From: Bradyrhizobium sp. AZCC 1719
GTDB lineage: Bacteria > Pseudomonadota > Alphaproteobacteria > Rhizobiales > Xanthobacteraceae
Direction: 5' to 3'
Length of the DNA stretch: 64,000 nucleotides
NCBI RefSeq assembly: GCF_036924525.1
Contig: NZ_JAZHRU010000001.1
Location: 3,005,001-3,069,000 of the forward strand
Made by a program: the position numbers and the translations under genes. How positions within the stretch are numbered: the first letter of the stretch is position 1; every line of letters starts with the position of its first letter. Below the pieces are notes generated by a model. The model was not told the origin of the DNA and ran no database searches. It saw only the letters and a list, made by a program, of their open reading frames with translations. Below, in pieces: positions 28,014-38,549 of this stretch.

Positions 28014-29027
28014 TCAAAACGTCTCGGTAATCTTGGTCAGGCGAGGGGGGCGATCCGGGTCAAATCCGCAGGCGCGCGCCGTTTGCTCGATCATCCGATA
28101 GGCCGGCACGAGCATGGTGATCGGGTCGGTGGCGGGGTCATCCTCGGCCAACCAGGGCAGCGAGCCATGCGGTCCGCCGCATAGATGCAGCGCGATCTTT
28201 TGCTCGCGCAATTCCTCTGCCAGCGCGTCCACCGTAACAGCCGTTTCATCCATGAGGCGCATCATGATAACCGGCGTGCGGGATGACAACGCGGCGCGCG
28301 GCCCATGCTGCAGCTCGGCGGCGCTCAGACCAATGGAAGGCAGGCGCAGGATTTCCGAAAGTTTGAGCGCGATCTCCCGCGCCGAGCCCAGGCCGAGGCC
28401 CCGCGCCGCCACAAACACGGCTGACGCCTTGGCGAGATCATCGGCAATCTCGGACCAGTCGAGCGCCATCGCGCGGTGCAGGCGCTCGGGTAGCCTGTCG
28501 AGAGCCGACCGCAGCGCACGATCTTCCGCCAGTTCGGCAACAAGTTCGGCGCCAGCGGCCATCGAGCCAATCACCGTCTTGGTCGCCGCTACGGAGTGCT
28601 CTTGGCCGGCTTCGATCGGAACGACGAACTCCGCTTCGTCAGCCACCGGCGAGGGCGTCGCGTTGACGATGGCGATGGTGCGGGCGCCAGCGGCGCGCGC
28701 CGACCTGGTCGCTGCGACAAGATCCGGACTGCGCCCGGATTGCGAGATCACGATGAACAGCGCATGGCGCAGCATCAAGGGCGTGCGAAATGCGGTGATC
28801 ACCGAAGGAGCGCTGGCTGAAACGGCAAGGCGAAGCCGCGTCTCGACGAGGTATCTCAAGAAAACCCCGGCATGCCCGGAGCTTCCCCGGCCGCACACGA
28901 CGCACAGGGGGGCGGAGCCAATCCCGATCCGCTGTGCGATGTCGCGCGTGGCAGGGCGGTTACGGACAATCTTGGCGACAACATCCGCGCTTTCGCCGAT
29001 TTCGCTTGCCATCGCGGATGTCGTCAC
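28014..29027 (-). CDS. SIS-domain amino-sugar phosphate deaminase/isomerase (NagB-II type)
   Basis: A 337-residue protein with two SIS domains as in the isomerase half of GlmS. VCGRGSSGHAGVFLRY and VISQSGRSPDLVAATR form the first sugar-phosphate site; FVAARGLGLGSAREIALKLSEIL and LSAAELQHGPRAAL the second. The C-terminal DPDRPPRLTKITETF is the tail motif of glucosamine-6-phosphate deaminase type II (AgaS/NagB-II). It probably converts glucosamine 6-phosphate to fructose 6-phosphate and ammonia. The GTG start at 29027 overlaps the murQ stop (GTGA), and the kinase and murQ lie upstream in the same operon. Confidence 0.88.
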   Translation of the reverse strand: MTTSAMASEIGESADVVAKIVRNRPATRDIAQRIGIGSAPLCVVCGRGSSGHAGVFLRYLVETRLRLAVSASAPSVITAFRTPLMLRHALFIVISQSGRSPDLVAATRSARAAGARTIAIVNATPSPVADEAEFVVPIEAGQEHSVAATKTVIGSMAAGAELVAELAEDRALRSALDRLPERLHRAMALDWSEIADDLAKASAVFVAARGLGLGSAREIALKLSEILRLPSIGLSAAELQHGPRAALSSRTPVIMMRLMDETAVTVDALAEELREQKIALHLCGGPHGSLPWLAEDDPATDPITMLVPAYRMIEQTARACGFDPDRPPRLTKITETF

Positions 29028-29968
29028 GGCTCGACCGCTCCGCCTTGCTTGCGCGGCGCCGCTTCCTTGGGATGCCGGTTGCGTTCCTTGGTGAGCTCGG
29101 CAAACACGCGCCGCAGGTTGCCGTCACAGTTTTTCAGAATCGTCTCGGCATCAACCCTGTCGAGACCCAACGCCAGAAGGCCTGCCGTCTTGATGTCTCC
29201 CTCGGCCTGCTCAAGCGAGCGTGCCGCGTGCGACGGATCACAGTGCGCGATTTGCGCCACCATGGCCTCGGCGCGCCGCTTCAGCTTGGCATTGGTCGGC
29301 TGCATGTTCACCATCATGCCGCGATACACCCGGCCAAGGCGCAGCATGATCCCTGAGGAGATCAGGTTGAGCACAATCTTCTGCGCGGTGCCCGCCTTCA
29401 TCCGCGTGGAGCCGGCGATCAGCTCGCGGCCGGTCTCGATCAGGATCGGAAACTTTGCCGATGCCAGCAGTGCGGTGCCGGGATTGTTGGCAACACCGAT
29501 CGTCACCGCACCGAAAGAGCCTGCCTGCTGCAGCGCCGCGACCGTGAATGGCGTTGTCCCGCTGGCGGCAACGGCGATCACCACGTCGTGCGCTGTGAGC
29601 CGCGCGGCATTGATCTGCGTGACCGCATCTTCGACATCATCCTCCGCGCCCTCGATGCTGGTGACGAACGCGCTGTCTCCGCCGGCGACGATGAAGCGGA
29701 CGCGCTCGTTGGGCCAGGCGAAGGTCGGCGTCAGCTCGGCGCCGTCCTGGACCGCCACGCGGCCCGAGGTGCCGGCGCCGACATACACAATGCGTCCGCG
29801 ATCGCCCAGCGCCGCCTTGGCTCCTTCGGTCGCCGCCGTGATCGCGGGAAGGGCATGGCCGATCGCCGCGACTGCCGCGAGCTGGCCCTCCCACATCGCT
29901 TCCATCGCTGACGTCAGCGGCCATGCATCAAGATCGGCAAAGCGGGGATCGACTTCTTCGGTGGCCAT
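29024..29968 (-). CDS. murQ: N-acetylmuramic acid 6-phosphate etherase
   Basis: A 314-residue SIS-fold lyase that removes the D-lactyl ether from MurNAc 6-phosphate to give GlcNAc 6-phosphate, in cell-wall sugar recycling or use. Signatures: IVYVGAGTSGRVAVQDGAEL, FIVAGGDSAFVTSIEGAEDD (with the Glu-Asp pair), AASGTTPFTVAALQQA and STRMKAGTAQKIVLNLISSG. The frame is open to 30112, but the upstream part is a repeat-derived stretch; ATG at 29968 starts the homologous MATEEVDPRFADLD, 19 bp after the kinase stop. Confidence 0.94.
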   Translation of the reverse strand: MATEEVDPRFADLDAWPLTSAMEAMWEGQLAAVAAIGHALPAITAATEGAKAALGDRGRIVYVGAGTSGRVAVQDGAELTPTFAWPNERVRFIVAGGDSAFVTSIEGAEDDVEDAVTQINAARLTAHDVVIAVAASGTTPFTVAALQQAGSFGAVTIGVANNPGTALLASAKFPILIETGRELIAGSTRMKAGTAQKIVLNLISSGIMLRLGRVYRGMMVNMQPTNAKLKRRAEAMVAQIAHCDPSHAARSLEQAEGDIKTAGLLALGLDRVDAETILKNCDGNLRRVFAELTKERNRHPKEAAPRKQGGAVEP

Positions 29969-29987
29969 ATAGTTGATCCATGCGCCA

Positions 29988-30941
29988 TCAAACGCGGAAC
30001 TTTGAAGCCTGTTCCTGGTCAGCTTCTCTCTCGGGCAGTTCTCTCTCGGGCAGTTCTCTCTTGGGCAGGTCAAGCCGCCCTCGCGCCACCAGTAACGCGC
30101 CGGCTGCCGCATCGGCGTCGGGACACCTCAGGCGGGCGCGCAGGTCAGGCGTCAGCCAGGGCGTAATGGCATCCGCGAGCCCGCCCACCAGCGAGAGCCG
30201 GTCAATTCCTCGCGCCAGGAACAGATCGAGCAGATCGCCAATGGCATCGGCCGCGCGTTCCACAATGCGACGGCCGACCGGATCGCCCTGATTGGCGTGC
30301 CGCATCACGATCGGCGCGAACGCAGCGTAGTCCGTGGCCCTGGCTTCTTCAGACCAAGCCACCGCCTGATAAGGATCATGATCGAATGCGCCCAGCACCT
30401 CTGAAAGCAATGGGGTCAGCTCGCCGCGGCGATCCGCGGCCCGCAACGCCAGTCGAACAACCTGCAGGCCGATGTCGGCACCGCTGCCTTCGTCCGACAC
30501 GGGAAAGCCGTAACCGGCGAGACGGATTTCGTGGCCGTCGATCAGGCCGACACCCACCGAACCTGTGCCGGCTACCACTATGGCCCCGTCCGCGCCGCTA
30601 TGGGCGCCGAGACAGGCCGCCAGGCCGTCGCTGATGAAGATGACGGACGCAAAGGGATGCGCGATCTTGTTGAGCGCCGCTTCCGCGCCCCGGCGACCAA
30701 GACCGGCAAGGCCAATTCCGGCGTGCATCTGCGCGAAATCCTCGCGCGTCAGTCCGGCCTGTGCGGCTGCCGCTTCAGTGGCCTCCATGATGGATCGCCA
30801 GGCCTTCTCGAAGCCAATCCGCGTCGTGGCAGGCCCTGAGCTCGCTGCACCGAGTACCCTGCCGTTTTCGTCCTCGATCCGGGCGCGGCAGCGGGTTCCG
30901 CCGCCATCAATGCCGAGATACGTGGTACCTTTTGTTCCCAT
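29988..30941 (-). CDS. N-acetylglucosamine/MurNAc kinase, BadF/BcrA-type ATPase fold
   Basis: A 317-residue sugar kinase of the ASKHA fold. YLGIDGGGTRCRARIEDE is the phosphate-1 motif, and IVVAGTGSVGVGLIDG with GSGADIGLQVVRLALR the phosphate-2 and sugar-binding segments. Close relatives phosphorylate GlcNAc, glucosamine or MurNAc. As first gene of the operon before murQ and the SIS deaminase, it would supply MurNAc-6-P or GlcNAc-6-P. The C-terminus carries a threefold tandem repeat in DNA (30024-30068) that adds ELPERELPER-like residues of low complexity. Confidence 0.87.
   Translation of the reverse strand: MGTKGTTYLGIDGGGTRCRARIEDENGRVLGAASSGPATTRIGFEKAWRSIMEATEAAAAQAGLTREDFAQMHAGIGLAGLGRRGAEAALNKIAHPFASVIFISDGLAACLGAHSGADGAIVVAGTGSVGVGLIDGHEIRLAGYGFPVSDEGSGADIGLQVVRLALRAADRRGELTPLLSEVLGAFDHDPYQAVAWSEEARATDYAAFAPIVMRHANQGDPVGRRIVERAADAIGDLLDLFLARGIDRLSLVGGLADAITPWLTPDLRARLRCPDADAAAGALLVARGRLDLPKRELPERELPEREADQEQASKFRV
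30024..30068. repeat. Three tandem 15-bp units in the 3' end of the kinase gene
   Basis: The unit ttctctctcgggcag occurs three times in a row (30024, 30039, 30054; third copy with one change). Fifteen bases keep the reading frame, so the kinase gains RELPE-type pentapeptides at its end. Copy number is likely to vary between strains. Confidence 0.85.
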
Positions 30942-31050
30942 GGAAAGTTAACGCGAAGGTTTCGCTCCGGGTCCTCCCAAAGCGCCTTGGTGTACATATG
31001 AAGTCTTGTACGGGACTCGTCTCACGAGTCCGTGACTGCCATTCGGATCA
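30942..31050. promoter_or_regulatory. Divergent amino-sugar operon control region with inverted repeats
   Basis: A perfect inverted repeat GGACTCGT (31013-31020) / ACGAGTCC (31024-31031) with a 3-bp centre, and another, GTACA / TGTAC with 10 bp between, close to 30992-31011. They sit between the kinase-murQ-SIS operon and nagA, so one regulator could control both directions. No GntR or LacI regulator gene is adjacent. Confidence 0.5.
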
Positions 31051-32229
31051 GTGCTGATGGGCCATGTTGGTTCTTCCTCTCTCACGATTGCCGCGCAGCA
31101 CATCTTTGATGGTGCCGAGATGGGCGGGCCGGGGTCGGTCACGATCTCGCACGGGCGGATTGAAAGCATCACCTTCGGCGAGGCGGAGGCGCGCGCCTCA
31201 ATTCACCTTCCCCGAGATGCGATCCTTGCACCCGGATTCATCGACATCCAGGTAAACGGAGGCGGGGGCGTTCTTCTCAACGACCAGCCAACGGAGGCTG
31301 GCGTTCGGCGCATCGTCGAGGCGCACCGCAAGGCGGGGACCACGGGCTGCTTGCCCACCCTCATCACCGATCGCAGCGAGGTCATCGAGCGATTGGCTGC
31401 AGTCGCCCAGGCTAGTCTGAAGATTCCCGGTGTTCTCGGCTTTCATCTGGAAGGACCGGCCCTCAACAGGTCTCGCAAGGGCATTCATCCGGAAGCCGAG
31501 ATACGCGTGCCCGATCGGCGTGATCTCGCCGCGATCAAAAGTATTGGGGGCCGTGGCCGCTCCATTGTGACCTTGGCCCCGGAATGCGTCCCCGCGTCCA
31601 TGATCGATGAATTGATCGGTGCCGGATTGCGTATCGCGGCCGGCCACAGCGACGCCACCGCCGCCGAAATCGGGCAGGCGGTCGATCGCGGTGTCTCGGG
31701 GGTCACCCATCTGTTCAATGCCATGTCACAGTTGAACGCCCGGGAACCGGGCTTGGTGGGCGCCGCGCTGGCGGATGACCGGCTGTTTGCAGGGATCATC
31801 TGCGACGGCATCCACGTTGACCGCACCGGTTTGCGTGTTGCTTTCCGCTGCAAGGGGCGCGATCGATTGATGCTGGTCACCGATGCCATGCCATTGGCGG
31901 GCACGAACGGCCGGCAGTTCATGCTGCAAGGAAGGCAGATCACGTTGCAAGAAAATCGCCTGACTGGCCCCGATGGCACGCTCGCGGGCGCTCACCTCAC
32001 CATGATCGAGGCGGTGCGCAACGCTGTTGCGCTGCTCGGAATCTCCCTTGTCGATGCCCTCATCATGGCCTCTCGGACGCCGGCGGCATTTCTGGGCCTT
32101 GAGTCCGAGCTTGGACGGATCGCGCCCGGATACCGCGCGGACCTTGTCGCCTTCAATCCGAACTTTGAAGTCGTCGGCACATGGATAGGCGGTATCGGTT
32201 CGATGAGCGAGGCTTCTTACCGAGGTTAG
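31051..32229 (+). CDS. nagA: N-acetylglucosamine-6-phosphate deacetylase
   Basis: A 392-residue amidohydrolase that yields glucosamine 6-phosphate and acetate. Motifs in order: GFIDIQVNGGGGV, GFHLEGPALNRSRKGIH (metal-binding HxExP), AAGHSDATAAEI, GVTHLFNAMSQLNAREPG (substrate and metal His) and LVTDAMPLAGT with the catalytic Asp. The start may be the GTG at 31051 or the ATG at 31057. With the divergent kinase, murQ and NagB-II-type genes it completes a route from MurNAc or GlcNAc to fructose 6-phosphate. The next gene starts with no gap after its stop. Confidence 0.94.
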   Translation: MLMGHVGSSSLTIAAQHIFDGAEMGGPGSVTISHGRIESITFGEAEARASIHLPRDAILAPGFIDIQVNGGGGVLLNDQPTEAGVRRIVEAHRKAGTTGCLPTLITDRSEVIERLAAVAQASLKIPGVLGFHLEGPALNRSRKGIHPEAEIRVPDRRDLAAIKSIGGRGRSIVTLAPECVPASMIDELIGAGLRIAAGHSDATAAEIGQAVDRGVSGVTHLFNAMSQLNAREPGLVGAALADDRLFAGIICDGIHVDRTGLRVAFRCKGRDRLMLVTDAMPLAGTNGRQFMLQGRQITLQENRLTGPDGTLAGAHLTMIEAVRNAVALLGISLVDALIMASRTPAAFLGLESELGRIAPGYRADLVAFNPNFEVVGTWIGGIGSMSEASYRG

Positions 32230-33432
32230 ATGCGCAACCATCCCATCATCGTGCAAAAATATGGCGGTGTCTGCCTTGAAACACCGGAGAAAATTCGCGC
32301 GGTTGCGCGCAGTCTCGCCGACCTGCATGGCCGTGGTCATCGTGTCGTGGCGATCGTCTCCGCCATGGGCAAGACCACCGACCAACTGATCCAGATGGCT
32401 TATCAGGTAAGTCCTGCTCCCAATCGCCGTGAACTCGACATGCTGCTAACGACCGGTGAGCGCATCAGCATGTCACTGATGAGCATGGCGCTTTCCGATC
32501 TCGGCGTGCCCGCGATCAGCTTCACCGGCAGCCAGGCCGGCGTGATGACCGACGACTCCCATTCCTCCGCACGCATTCTGGATGTACGGCCCATTCGCGT
32601 GCGTGAGGAACTTGATCGTGGACGCGTCGTGGTGCTGGCAGGATTTCAGGGCGTTAACGCGGCGACCCGGGAAATCACCACGCTCGGCCGGGGCGGCAGC
32701 GACACCACGGCCGTTGCGATGGCCGCGGCGTTGAAGGCCGAACGCTGTGAAATCATCAAAGAGGTCGACGGAATTTGTTCGGCCGATCCGCGCATCGTGC
32801 CGGATGCAAGGCCCCTGCGGCGAGTGGACTTCGCATCCCTGTCCGAGATGTGCTTCTGGGGTGCAAAGATCCTGCATTTTCGCAGCGTAGAGCTGGCGCA
32901 AAGTCAGGATGTGCCTCTGGTTCTCAAGCAGTGGGGTGGCGTCGAACACAGCACGCAGGTGACGAAAGAGGTTGCAGACATGGAAAACGGAAGGGTTCTG
33001 GCCGTCAATTCGATGGCTCGCATCGAGCATGTGGAAATCGATTCCAAAGATCTCAATCACGGGTTCGAGAAATTCGCGCAGCATCTCAAGCAAAACAGCC
33101 TGTCCTGGCCGCAGCTCCTGGCATCACACTTCACTGCGGGAAAGACCAGCATGACCGTAGCCTGTGATTCAGAGTGGCTTGACGCCCTGTTGCGCACGCT
33201 GGAGCATGCCGCGGATCTGCGCACGCAGCGCGAGGCTTCAAGTTCGGTTAGTCTCACCTGCTTCGGCGGCGTCTCGTCGGAATTGCCGTTCAAGGCGTTG
33301 CAGGTTCTCGGACAGCACGGGATTGTCCCCGACACTTACGTGTTGTCGCCGCATTCGGTCAGTCTGTTTGTCCCCGTGGAGAACCGGGAGGCCGCGGTTA
33401 AGGCGTTGCATTCGCTTGTTCAGCAAGCATAG
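32230..33432 (+). CDS. Aspartate kinase-like protein
   Basis: A 400-residue amino-acid kinase family protein. [20 protein letters not shown] has the KYGG motif (KFGGxS in LysC; here Val-Cys replaces the usual Thr-Ser), and [17 protein letters not shown] plus [22 protein letters not shown] [13 protein letters not shown] are the aspartate-binding parts. The C-terminal ~130 residues have two ACT-like repeats, here divergent. It would phosphorylate aspartate for lysine/threonine synthesis or, as seen in some secondary-metabolite clusters, for another product. It follows nagA with zero gap, an odd place for a biosynthetic enzyme. Confidence 0.85.
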   Translation: MRNHPIIVQKYGGVCLETPEKIRAVARSLADLHGRGHRVVAIVSAMGKTTDQLIQMAYQVSPAPNRRELDMLLTTGERISMSLMSMALSDLGVPAISFTGSQAGVMTDDSHSSARILDVRPIRVREELDRGRVVVLAGFQGVNAATREITTLGRGGSDTTAVAMAAALKAERCEIIKEVDGICSADPRIVPDARPLRRVDFASLSEMCFWGAKILHFRSVELAQSQDVPLVLKQWGGVEHSTQVTKEVADMENGRVLAVNSMARIEHVEIDSKDLNHGFEKFAQHLKQNSLSWPQLLASHFTAGKTSMTVACDSEWLDALLRTLEHAADLRTQREASSSVSLTCFGGVSSELPFKALQVLGQHGIVPDTYVLSPHSVSLFVPVENREAAVKALHSLVQQA

Positions 33433-33875
33433 CTTCGAGAAGCGGCAGGGATCGCTTCCGCTTAGGTTGTTCCCGTGTTCCAGCCCACAATGAGCTGCCA
33501 AAATCGAAAGGGCCGCCTCGCAGGTCGGCCTTTCGATATGCAATCGCCAGAGATGGTTAGGGCGCGAACTTGCAGTTAATGCGCAGCTCGCATCTGCGAA
33601 CGATAAAGCTGAAAGTTCAATCCTCTATTCGTGCTGTTGTTCGGGGTTGATCTACGCCGGAATGCCGACAGGGCGGGTCGCGTCGATCTTCACGTGCTCC
33701 TTCGATCTGCAGAAAGCTTAGGCGTTCTTTTTCTGTTGATCTGATAAGCGATACGATGGAGAATGTTCCCGTTCCTAGAGAAGAATCTCGAGCACGAAAC
33801 TTCCAGGCGAATGCTTGAGGGACCGGAAATCCGGTAATCTCGGATGGTCGGTCTCGCAGTGGCTCCGAGACGATC
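33433..33875. other. Intergenic region, no gene seen apart from a terminator
   Basis: 443 bp between the aspartate kinase and the efflux genes. A hairpin (33503-33537) is the only clear structure. The minus-strand open frame at 33617-33928 has no family features. The promoter of the efflux operon should lie near the right end. Confidence 0.4.
33503..33537 (+). terminator. Probable terminator hairpin after the nagA-aspartate kinase pair
   Basis: ATCGAAAGGGCCG (33503-33515) pairs with CGGCCTTTCGAT (33526-33537), with one bulged G and a 10-base loop. No long T run follows, so strength is uncertain. Confidence 0.55.
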
Positions 33876-35078
33876 ATGATGACGTTATCGGCTCTCTCTG
33901 ACGGCAACGGAACCCGCGGGCTGTGCATGCGAGCCGTTGGTCTGATACGGGCGCGCTGCCTGATCCATATCGCTTTGACTGCATCGTCATTATTGCTTTT
34001 CGATATTGCCGCATTTGCTCAGGCGCCGACGAGCCCCCCACCGGCCGTATCCGTCGTTGCGGTCAGCATGGAAGACGTCGCGCAGAACGTCGAGTTCATC
34101 GGCCGCGTCGAAGCCATACAGCAGGTCGACGTGCGAGCGCGCGTGCAGGGATTCCTGGAGAAAGTAGCATTTACGGAAGGGCAGGACGTCAAGGCGGACG
34201 ATCTCCTCTTCACGATCGAGCGGGATCAATACGAGGCCGCGCTCCTGCAGGCCAACTCACAGCAAGCCAGTGCAGAAGCGAACCTGCGAAATGCGCAACT
34301 GACTCTGGAACGACGTCAGCAGCTCTACGAGCGAGAGTCGGGAACCCGTGCTGACCTCGATCTGGCTATTGCCAATCGTGACACAGCGGCCGCCTCTGTC
34401 GAGTCCGCCAAGGCGGCAGTACGCACGGCCGAACTCAATCTGGGCTACACACGCATCGTCTCGCCAATTACCGGCAGAATCGGAAAGCCAAGCCTCACAA
34501 GAGGCAATGTCGTCGGTCCCGAGTCTGGTACGCTCGCACGGGTGGTTCAGCTTGATCCGATACGGGTCCTGTTTTCGATCAGCGAGCGAGACTTCGTCAG
34601 CACGGTCCAGCAAGAGCGCGGAGCAGCGCTCGAGCAGATCAATGCGAGTTTCGTCCCTACACTCCGGCTGCCCAACGGCACGGTTTACGCTGACCAGGGC
34701 AGGATTGATTTCGTCGGCAACGAGATCGACCAGGCGACCGGCACGTTGCCGGTTCGCGCACGATTTGCGAATCCGGCCGGCGTGTTATTGCCTGGGGGAA
34801 CGGTTTCGGTGAGGGTTCGGCCGGCGGAAGCCAAACGCATGCCGCTGGTGCCCGCGCAGGCGGTTCAGGAAAATCGACAGGGCAAGTTTGTTCTGGTCGT
34901 GGGGGCTGATAACCGCGTCGAGCAGCGTCTGATCAAGGCTACCCAGCAAATCGGCCAGAACTGGGCCGTCGATGACGGCCTGAAAGCTGGAGAAAGCGTG
35001 ATCGTGGAGGGCCTGCAAAAGGTGCGCCCAGGGGCGCAGGTTCAGGCCGTGCCTGCCGCTTCCGCCAAAGCTCAATGA
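33876..35078 (+). CDS. RND efflux periplasmic adaptor (membrane fusion protein)
   Basis: A 400-residue adaptor of the AcrA/MexA type. Signal-like helix [22 protein letters not shown] near residues 28-49; then [26 protein letters not shown] (lipoyl domain), coiled-coil hairpin with [20 protein letters not shown], and [17 protein letters not shown] (second lipoyl half), followed by the beta-barrel part. The conserved lipobox Cys of AcrA is not evident. The start at 33876 or the ATG at 33927 (giving a shorter signal peptide) is not decided by ribosome sites. The pump gene follows after 4 bp; no outer-membrane channel gene is adjacent. Confidence 0.92.
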   Translation: MMTLSALSDGNGTRGLCMRAVGLIRARCLIHIALTASSLLLFDIAAFAQAPTSPPPAVSVVAVSMEDVAQNVEFIGRVEAIQQVDVRARVQGFLEKVAFTEGQDVKADDLLFTIERDQYEAALLQANSQQASAEANLRNAQLTLERRQQLYERESGTRADLDLAIANRDTAAASVESAKAAVRTAELNLGYTRIVSPITGRIGKPSLTRGNVVGPESGTLARVVQLDPIRVLFSISERDFVSTVQQERGAALEQINASFVPTLRLPNGTVYADQGRIDFVGNEIDQATGTLPVRARFANPAGVLLPGGTVSVRVRPAEAKRMPLVPAQAVQENRQGKFVLVVGADNRVEQRLIKATQQIGQNWAVDDGLKAGESVIVEGLQKVRPGAQVQAVPAASAKAQ

Positions 35079-35082
35079 CGCC

Positions 35083-38000
35083 ATGTCCCACTTCTTCATC
35101 GACAGACCGAACTTCGCCATCGTCATTTCGATCGTGATGGTGCTGGCCGGGCTGCTGGCGATGACCGTGATTCCGGTCGCTCAATACCCGGATATTACCC
35201 CTCCACAGGTTCAGGTGTCCGCCACCTATTCCGGCGCCAACGCACAGGATGTCGCCAATTCAGTGGCGGCGCCGGTCGAGGCTGAAGTCAATGGCGTCGA
35301 GAACATGCTCTATATGGAATCGACCAGCTCGAATAACGGCATCTATTCGTTGTCCGTGAGTTTTGCTGTCGGCACCAATCCCGATATTGCGGCAGTGAAC
35401 GTTCAGAACCGCGTCTCTCTCGCGCTCCCCCGGGTACCTAGCGAGGTCACACAGCTCGGCATCTCGAGCAAGAAGAGATCGTCAAACATCCTGCTCGGCG
35501 TGAATATCTACTCCCCGAACGGGACACACGACGGCATCTTTCTCAGCAATTATGCCACGATCAATATCCGCGATGCTCTGGCGCGCGTGAACGGCGTCGG
35601 CGAGGCCACGGTTCTCGGCGCCCTCGACTACAGCATGCGGATGTGGATGGATCCGGTCCGGATGAACGCGCTTGGTATCACGAGCACGGACGTCACCACT
35701 GCGATCAGCCAGCAGAACCTGCAGGCGGCGGCCGGCCAGATCGGCAGCGCTCCCGTGGGTACCGACCAGCAGCAGCAGTTGACCATTGTCGCCAAAGGCC
35801 GCCTGCAAACGCCGGCTGAATTCGAGAATATCATTGTGCGCACGAACCCTCAGGGGGCGGTCGTGCGCATAAAGGACATCGCTCGCGTCGAGCTGGGAGC
35901 CGACAGCTACGATGTTCAGTCGAAACTCGGCGGGAAGCCCACTGCATTTGTGGTCATATACCAGGCGCCGGGCGCCAACGCGTTGCAAGTCGCAAATGCG
36001 GTGCGCGCAGAGCTCGATCGCCTGTCGCAGCGGTTTCCGCCTGACGTCGTTCACAGCATCATCTTTGACACGACCGAGTTCGTGTCAGCTACGATCGAAG
36101 AAATCCTGCACACGCTTGCGATCACGTTCGCGCTCGTCGTCGCTGTCGTCTATCTCTTCCTTCAGGACTGGCGAGCAACACTGATCCCGACGTTGACCAT
36201 TCCGGTGTCATTGGTCGGCGTGATGGCCATTTTGTACGTCTTGGGCTATTCAGCCAACACGATCTCGCTCTTTGCGATCGTGCTGGCCATTACCCTCGTC
36301 GTCGATGACTCGATCGTCGTCGTCGAAAACGTGCAGCGCGTCATGGAAGAAGACCCCTCGCTTTCCGCGCGCGAGGCCACGCGCGTCGCGATGGGGCAGA
36401 TCACTGGTGCAATCATCGCCACCACTCTTGTTCTGGCCGCGATCTTCGTGCCTGTCGCGTTCCTGGGAGGCATTACCGGGCAGCTTTACCGGCAGTTCTC
36501 CGTCACGATCGCTTTCTCCGTAGCCCTGTCTGGCGTGAACGCGCTGACCTTGAGTCCAGCGCTTTGTGCGCTGATCCTGCGCCGCCCCCGTCATGCCAGT
36601 CGCGGCCCGTTCGGACTGTTCAATCGGCTTCTCAACGGCGTTCGCGACAGGTACGGATCCGTGGTGGGATGGCTCGGCGCGCGCCTGATCGTCATGTCCG
36701 TCTTGTTCCTCGGTGTTGGCGCGGGCGTATATTTCGGGCTGACTCGGCTGCCGGGCGGTTTCCTCCCGGAAGAGGATCAAGGCTATTTCTTCGTCAACGT
36801 TCAATTGCCAGATGCGGCATCGCTCAATCGCACAGAGGGTGTGCTTGGTCAGGTGCGTGATCTATTGAACGGATCGGAGAGCGTGAAAAACATCATCACC
36901 GTGGCCGGCTTCAGCCTGTTGGGCCAGGCACAGGCATCAAACACCGGCATGGCCATCGTGGTGCTCAAACCCTGGAGGGAGCGCACGCGCCCGGACCAAA
37001 CCGTCCAAGGCATGATTGCAGGCCTGACGCCGCGCCTCGCGGCAGTTGCCGCAGCAAACATCATTGCGTTTAACCCGCCGTCCATTCCCGGGCTTGGTAC
37101 GGCCGGCGGATTCGACATGCGACTGCAGGGCTTGGAAGGCCAGTCGTCGCAGGCAATGGTGGCCGCAGCCAACGGCCTTCTCTATGCAGCCAACCAGGCA
37201 CCGGAGATCGCGAGGGCCTTCACCACCTTCTCGGCCAGCGTTCCGCAGATCTATGTGGATGTTGATCGGACCAAAAGCCAGTTGCTCAATGTCCCGGTAT
37301 CGCAGGTTTTTGCGACCTTGCAGGCCCATTTGGGCTCGCAATATGTAAACGACTTCAATCTATCCAGTCGAGTCTATCGCGTCAGGGTGCAGGATGAGGG
37401 CAGGTTCCGCTACCGGGGCGATCAGATCAACGATCTCCACGTTCGCAGCACGACGGGAGAGATGGTGCCTCTGCGCACGCTCGTCACATTGACAACGACG
37501 TTCGGTCCGCAGCTTGTCACTCGGTTCAATCTATTCCCGTCCGTCACTATCAATGGCTCGGCGGCACCGAGCGCGAGTTCGGGGCAGGCGCTTTCCGCGA
37601 TGGAGCGCGTCGCCAATAGTGAGCTGCCGGAAGGTTTCGGCGTTGCCTGGTCTGGAATTTCATTCCAGGAAAAGCTCGTGAGCGGTCAGGCAGTCCTGGT
37701 CTACGCACTGGCTCTGCTGTTCGCCTATCTCTTCCTCGTGGCCCAGTACGAGAGCTGGTCGCTGCCGTTGTCGGTGGTTTTCTCGGTGTTGTTTGCCGTC
37801 GCCGGTGCCGTCCTCGCTCTCTGGATCGCTCGCCTTGACAACAACATCTATGCACAGATTGGGCTGGTCCTGCTGGTGGGCCTCGCCGCGAAGAATGCGA
37901 TTCTGATCGTCGAGTTCGCCAAGGAACAGCATGAAGCCGGCTTGTCTCCGCACGACGCGGCGATTGCCGGCGCCAAGCAGCGTTTCCGGCCGGTGCTGAT

Positions 38001-38226
38001 GACCGCTCTTGCATTCATCTTCGGTGTGTTGCCCCTCGTGGTCGCCACCGGCGCCGGTGCCGGCAGCAGACGAGCGCTCGGCACACCGGTCTGGGGCGGC
38101 ATGCTCGCAGCGACGTTGATCGGCATTATCTTCATTCCACCTCTCTATGTGCTGTTCGAGGCTTTGCGTGAACGTCTTGCTCGCAAACGGGCGCCGGAAC
38201 TCGCGGCGTCGCCTCCCGCCGAATAG
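35083..38226 (+). CDS. RND multidrug efflux transporter (HAE1, AcrB/MexB-like)
   Basis: A 1047-residue inner-membrane proton-driven pump with 12 helices and two large periplasmic loops, the usual size. [19 protein letters not shown] is the standard opening. Within helix 4 the proton-relay pair is kept in [23 protein letters not shown] (Asp-Asp). The helix 10 segment [21 protein letters not shown] carries the relay Lys. Substrates are probably hydrophobic drugs or solvents (family knowledge). It forms an operon with the adaptor gene and would need TolC-like help encoded elsewhere. Confidence 0.96.
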   Translation: MSHFFIDRPNFAIVISIVMVLAGLLAMTVIPVAQYPDITPPQVQVSATYSGANAQDVANSVAAPVEAEVNGVENMLYMESTSSNNGIYSLSVSFAVGTNPDIAAVNVQNRVSLALPRVPSEVTQLGISSKKRSSNILLGVNIYSPNGTHDGIFLSNYATINIRDALARVNGVGEATVLGALDYSMRMWMDPVRMNALGITSTDVTTAISQQNLQAAAGQIGSAPVGTDQQQQLTIVAKGRLQTPAEFENIIVRTNPQGAVVRIKDIARVELGADSYDVQSKLGGKPTAFVVIYQAPGANALQVANAVRAELDRLSQRFPPDVVHSIIFDTTEFVSATIEEILHTLAITFALVVAVVYLFLQDWRATLIPTLTIPVSLVGVMAILYVLGYSANTISLFAIVLAITLVVDDSIVVVENVQRVMEEDPSLSAREATRVAMGQITGAIIATTLVLAAIFVPVAFLGGITGQLYRQFSVTIAFSVALSGVNALTLSPALCALILRRPRHASRGPFGLFNRLLNGVRDRYGSVVGWLGARLIVMSVLFLGVGAGVYFGLTRLPGGFLPEEDQGYFFVNVQLPDAASLNRTEGVLGQVRDLLNGSESVKNIITVAGFSLLGQAQASNTGMAIVVLKPWRERTRPDQTVQGMIAGLTPRLAAVAAANIIAFNPPSIPGLGTAGGFDMRLQGLEGQSSQAMVAAANGLLYAANQAPEIARAFTTFSASVPQIYVDVDRTKSQLLNVPVSQVFATLQAHLGSQYVNDFNLSSRVYRVRVQDEGRFRYRGDQINDLHVRSTTGEMVPLRTLVTLTTTFGPQLVTRFNLFPSVTINGSAAPSASSGQALSAMERVANSELPEGFGVAWSGISFQEKLVSGQAVLVYALALLFAYLFLVAQYESWSLPLSVVFSVLFAVAGAVLALWIARLDNNIYAQIGLVLLVGLAAKNAILIVEFAKEQHEAGLSPHDAAIAGAKQRFRPVLMTALAFIFGVLPLVVATGAGAGSRRALGTPVWGGMLAATLIGIIFIPPLYVLFEALRERLARKRAPELAASPPAE

Positions 38227-38549
38227 CTTTGCTCTCCCACGGCGGCTCGCCGCCACTGCTTCGACGGCGGGTTGCATATTGGTGAGATCGTTACGGCGCG
38301 AAACTGGTGCGGTGGCTTTCAGGGCCATGTTTCCAGTTTATTCGCGCCCCATTGCCGGCCGATCATACCCCACGTCCGTGGAGCTAGGAGTTGTCACCGC
38401 GGGCCAAAACCTCTCGGGAATGGAACAGGTCGCTCGGCAAACGGTTGAGCACATTGCATCGCCGTGAGCGTCTCCGCGCTGCCAAGAACTGACCGCGTTC
38501 ATAACGCGCCAGCGCTGACGTCAAAACCTCGGTTAAGCGACAACAAGCG
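38227..38549. other. Intergenic region with a fragment of the dispersed att-arm element
   Basis: 323 bp without a supported gene. Around 38295-38316 the sequence GCGCGAAACTGGTGCGGTGG matches the end of the element at 40448-40549 (GGTGCGAAACTGGTGCGGTA). This suggests a broken copy of the same dispersed sequence just outside the island. Nothing else is recognised. Confidence 0.4.

Noticed and set aside
37555..37600. Possible insertion scar in the RND pump (SASSGQALS stretch)
   Set aside because: The normal family sequence at this place is of the type GxSSGQAL, so the segment is ordinary.
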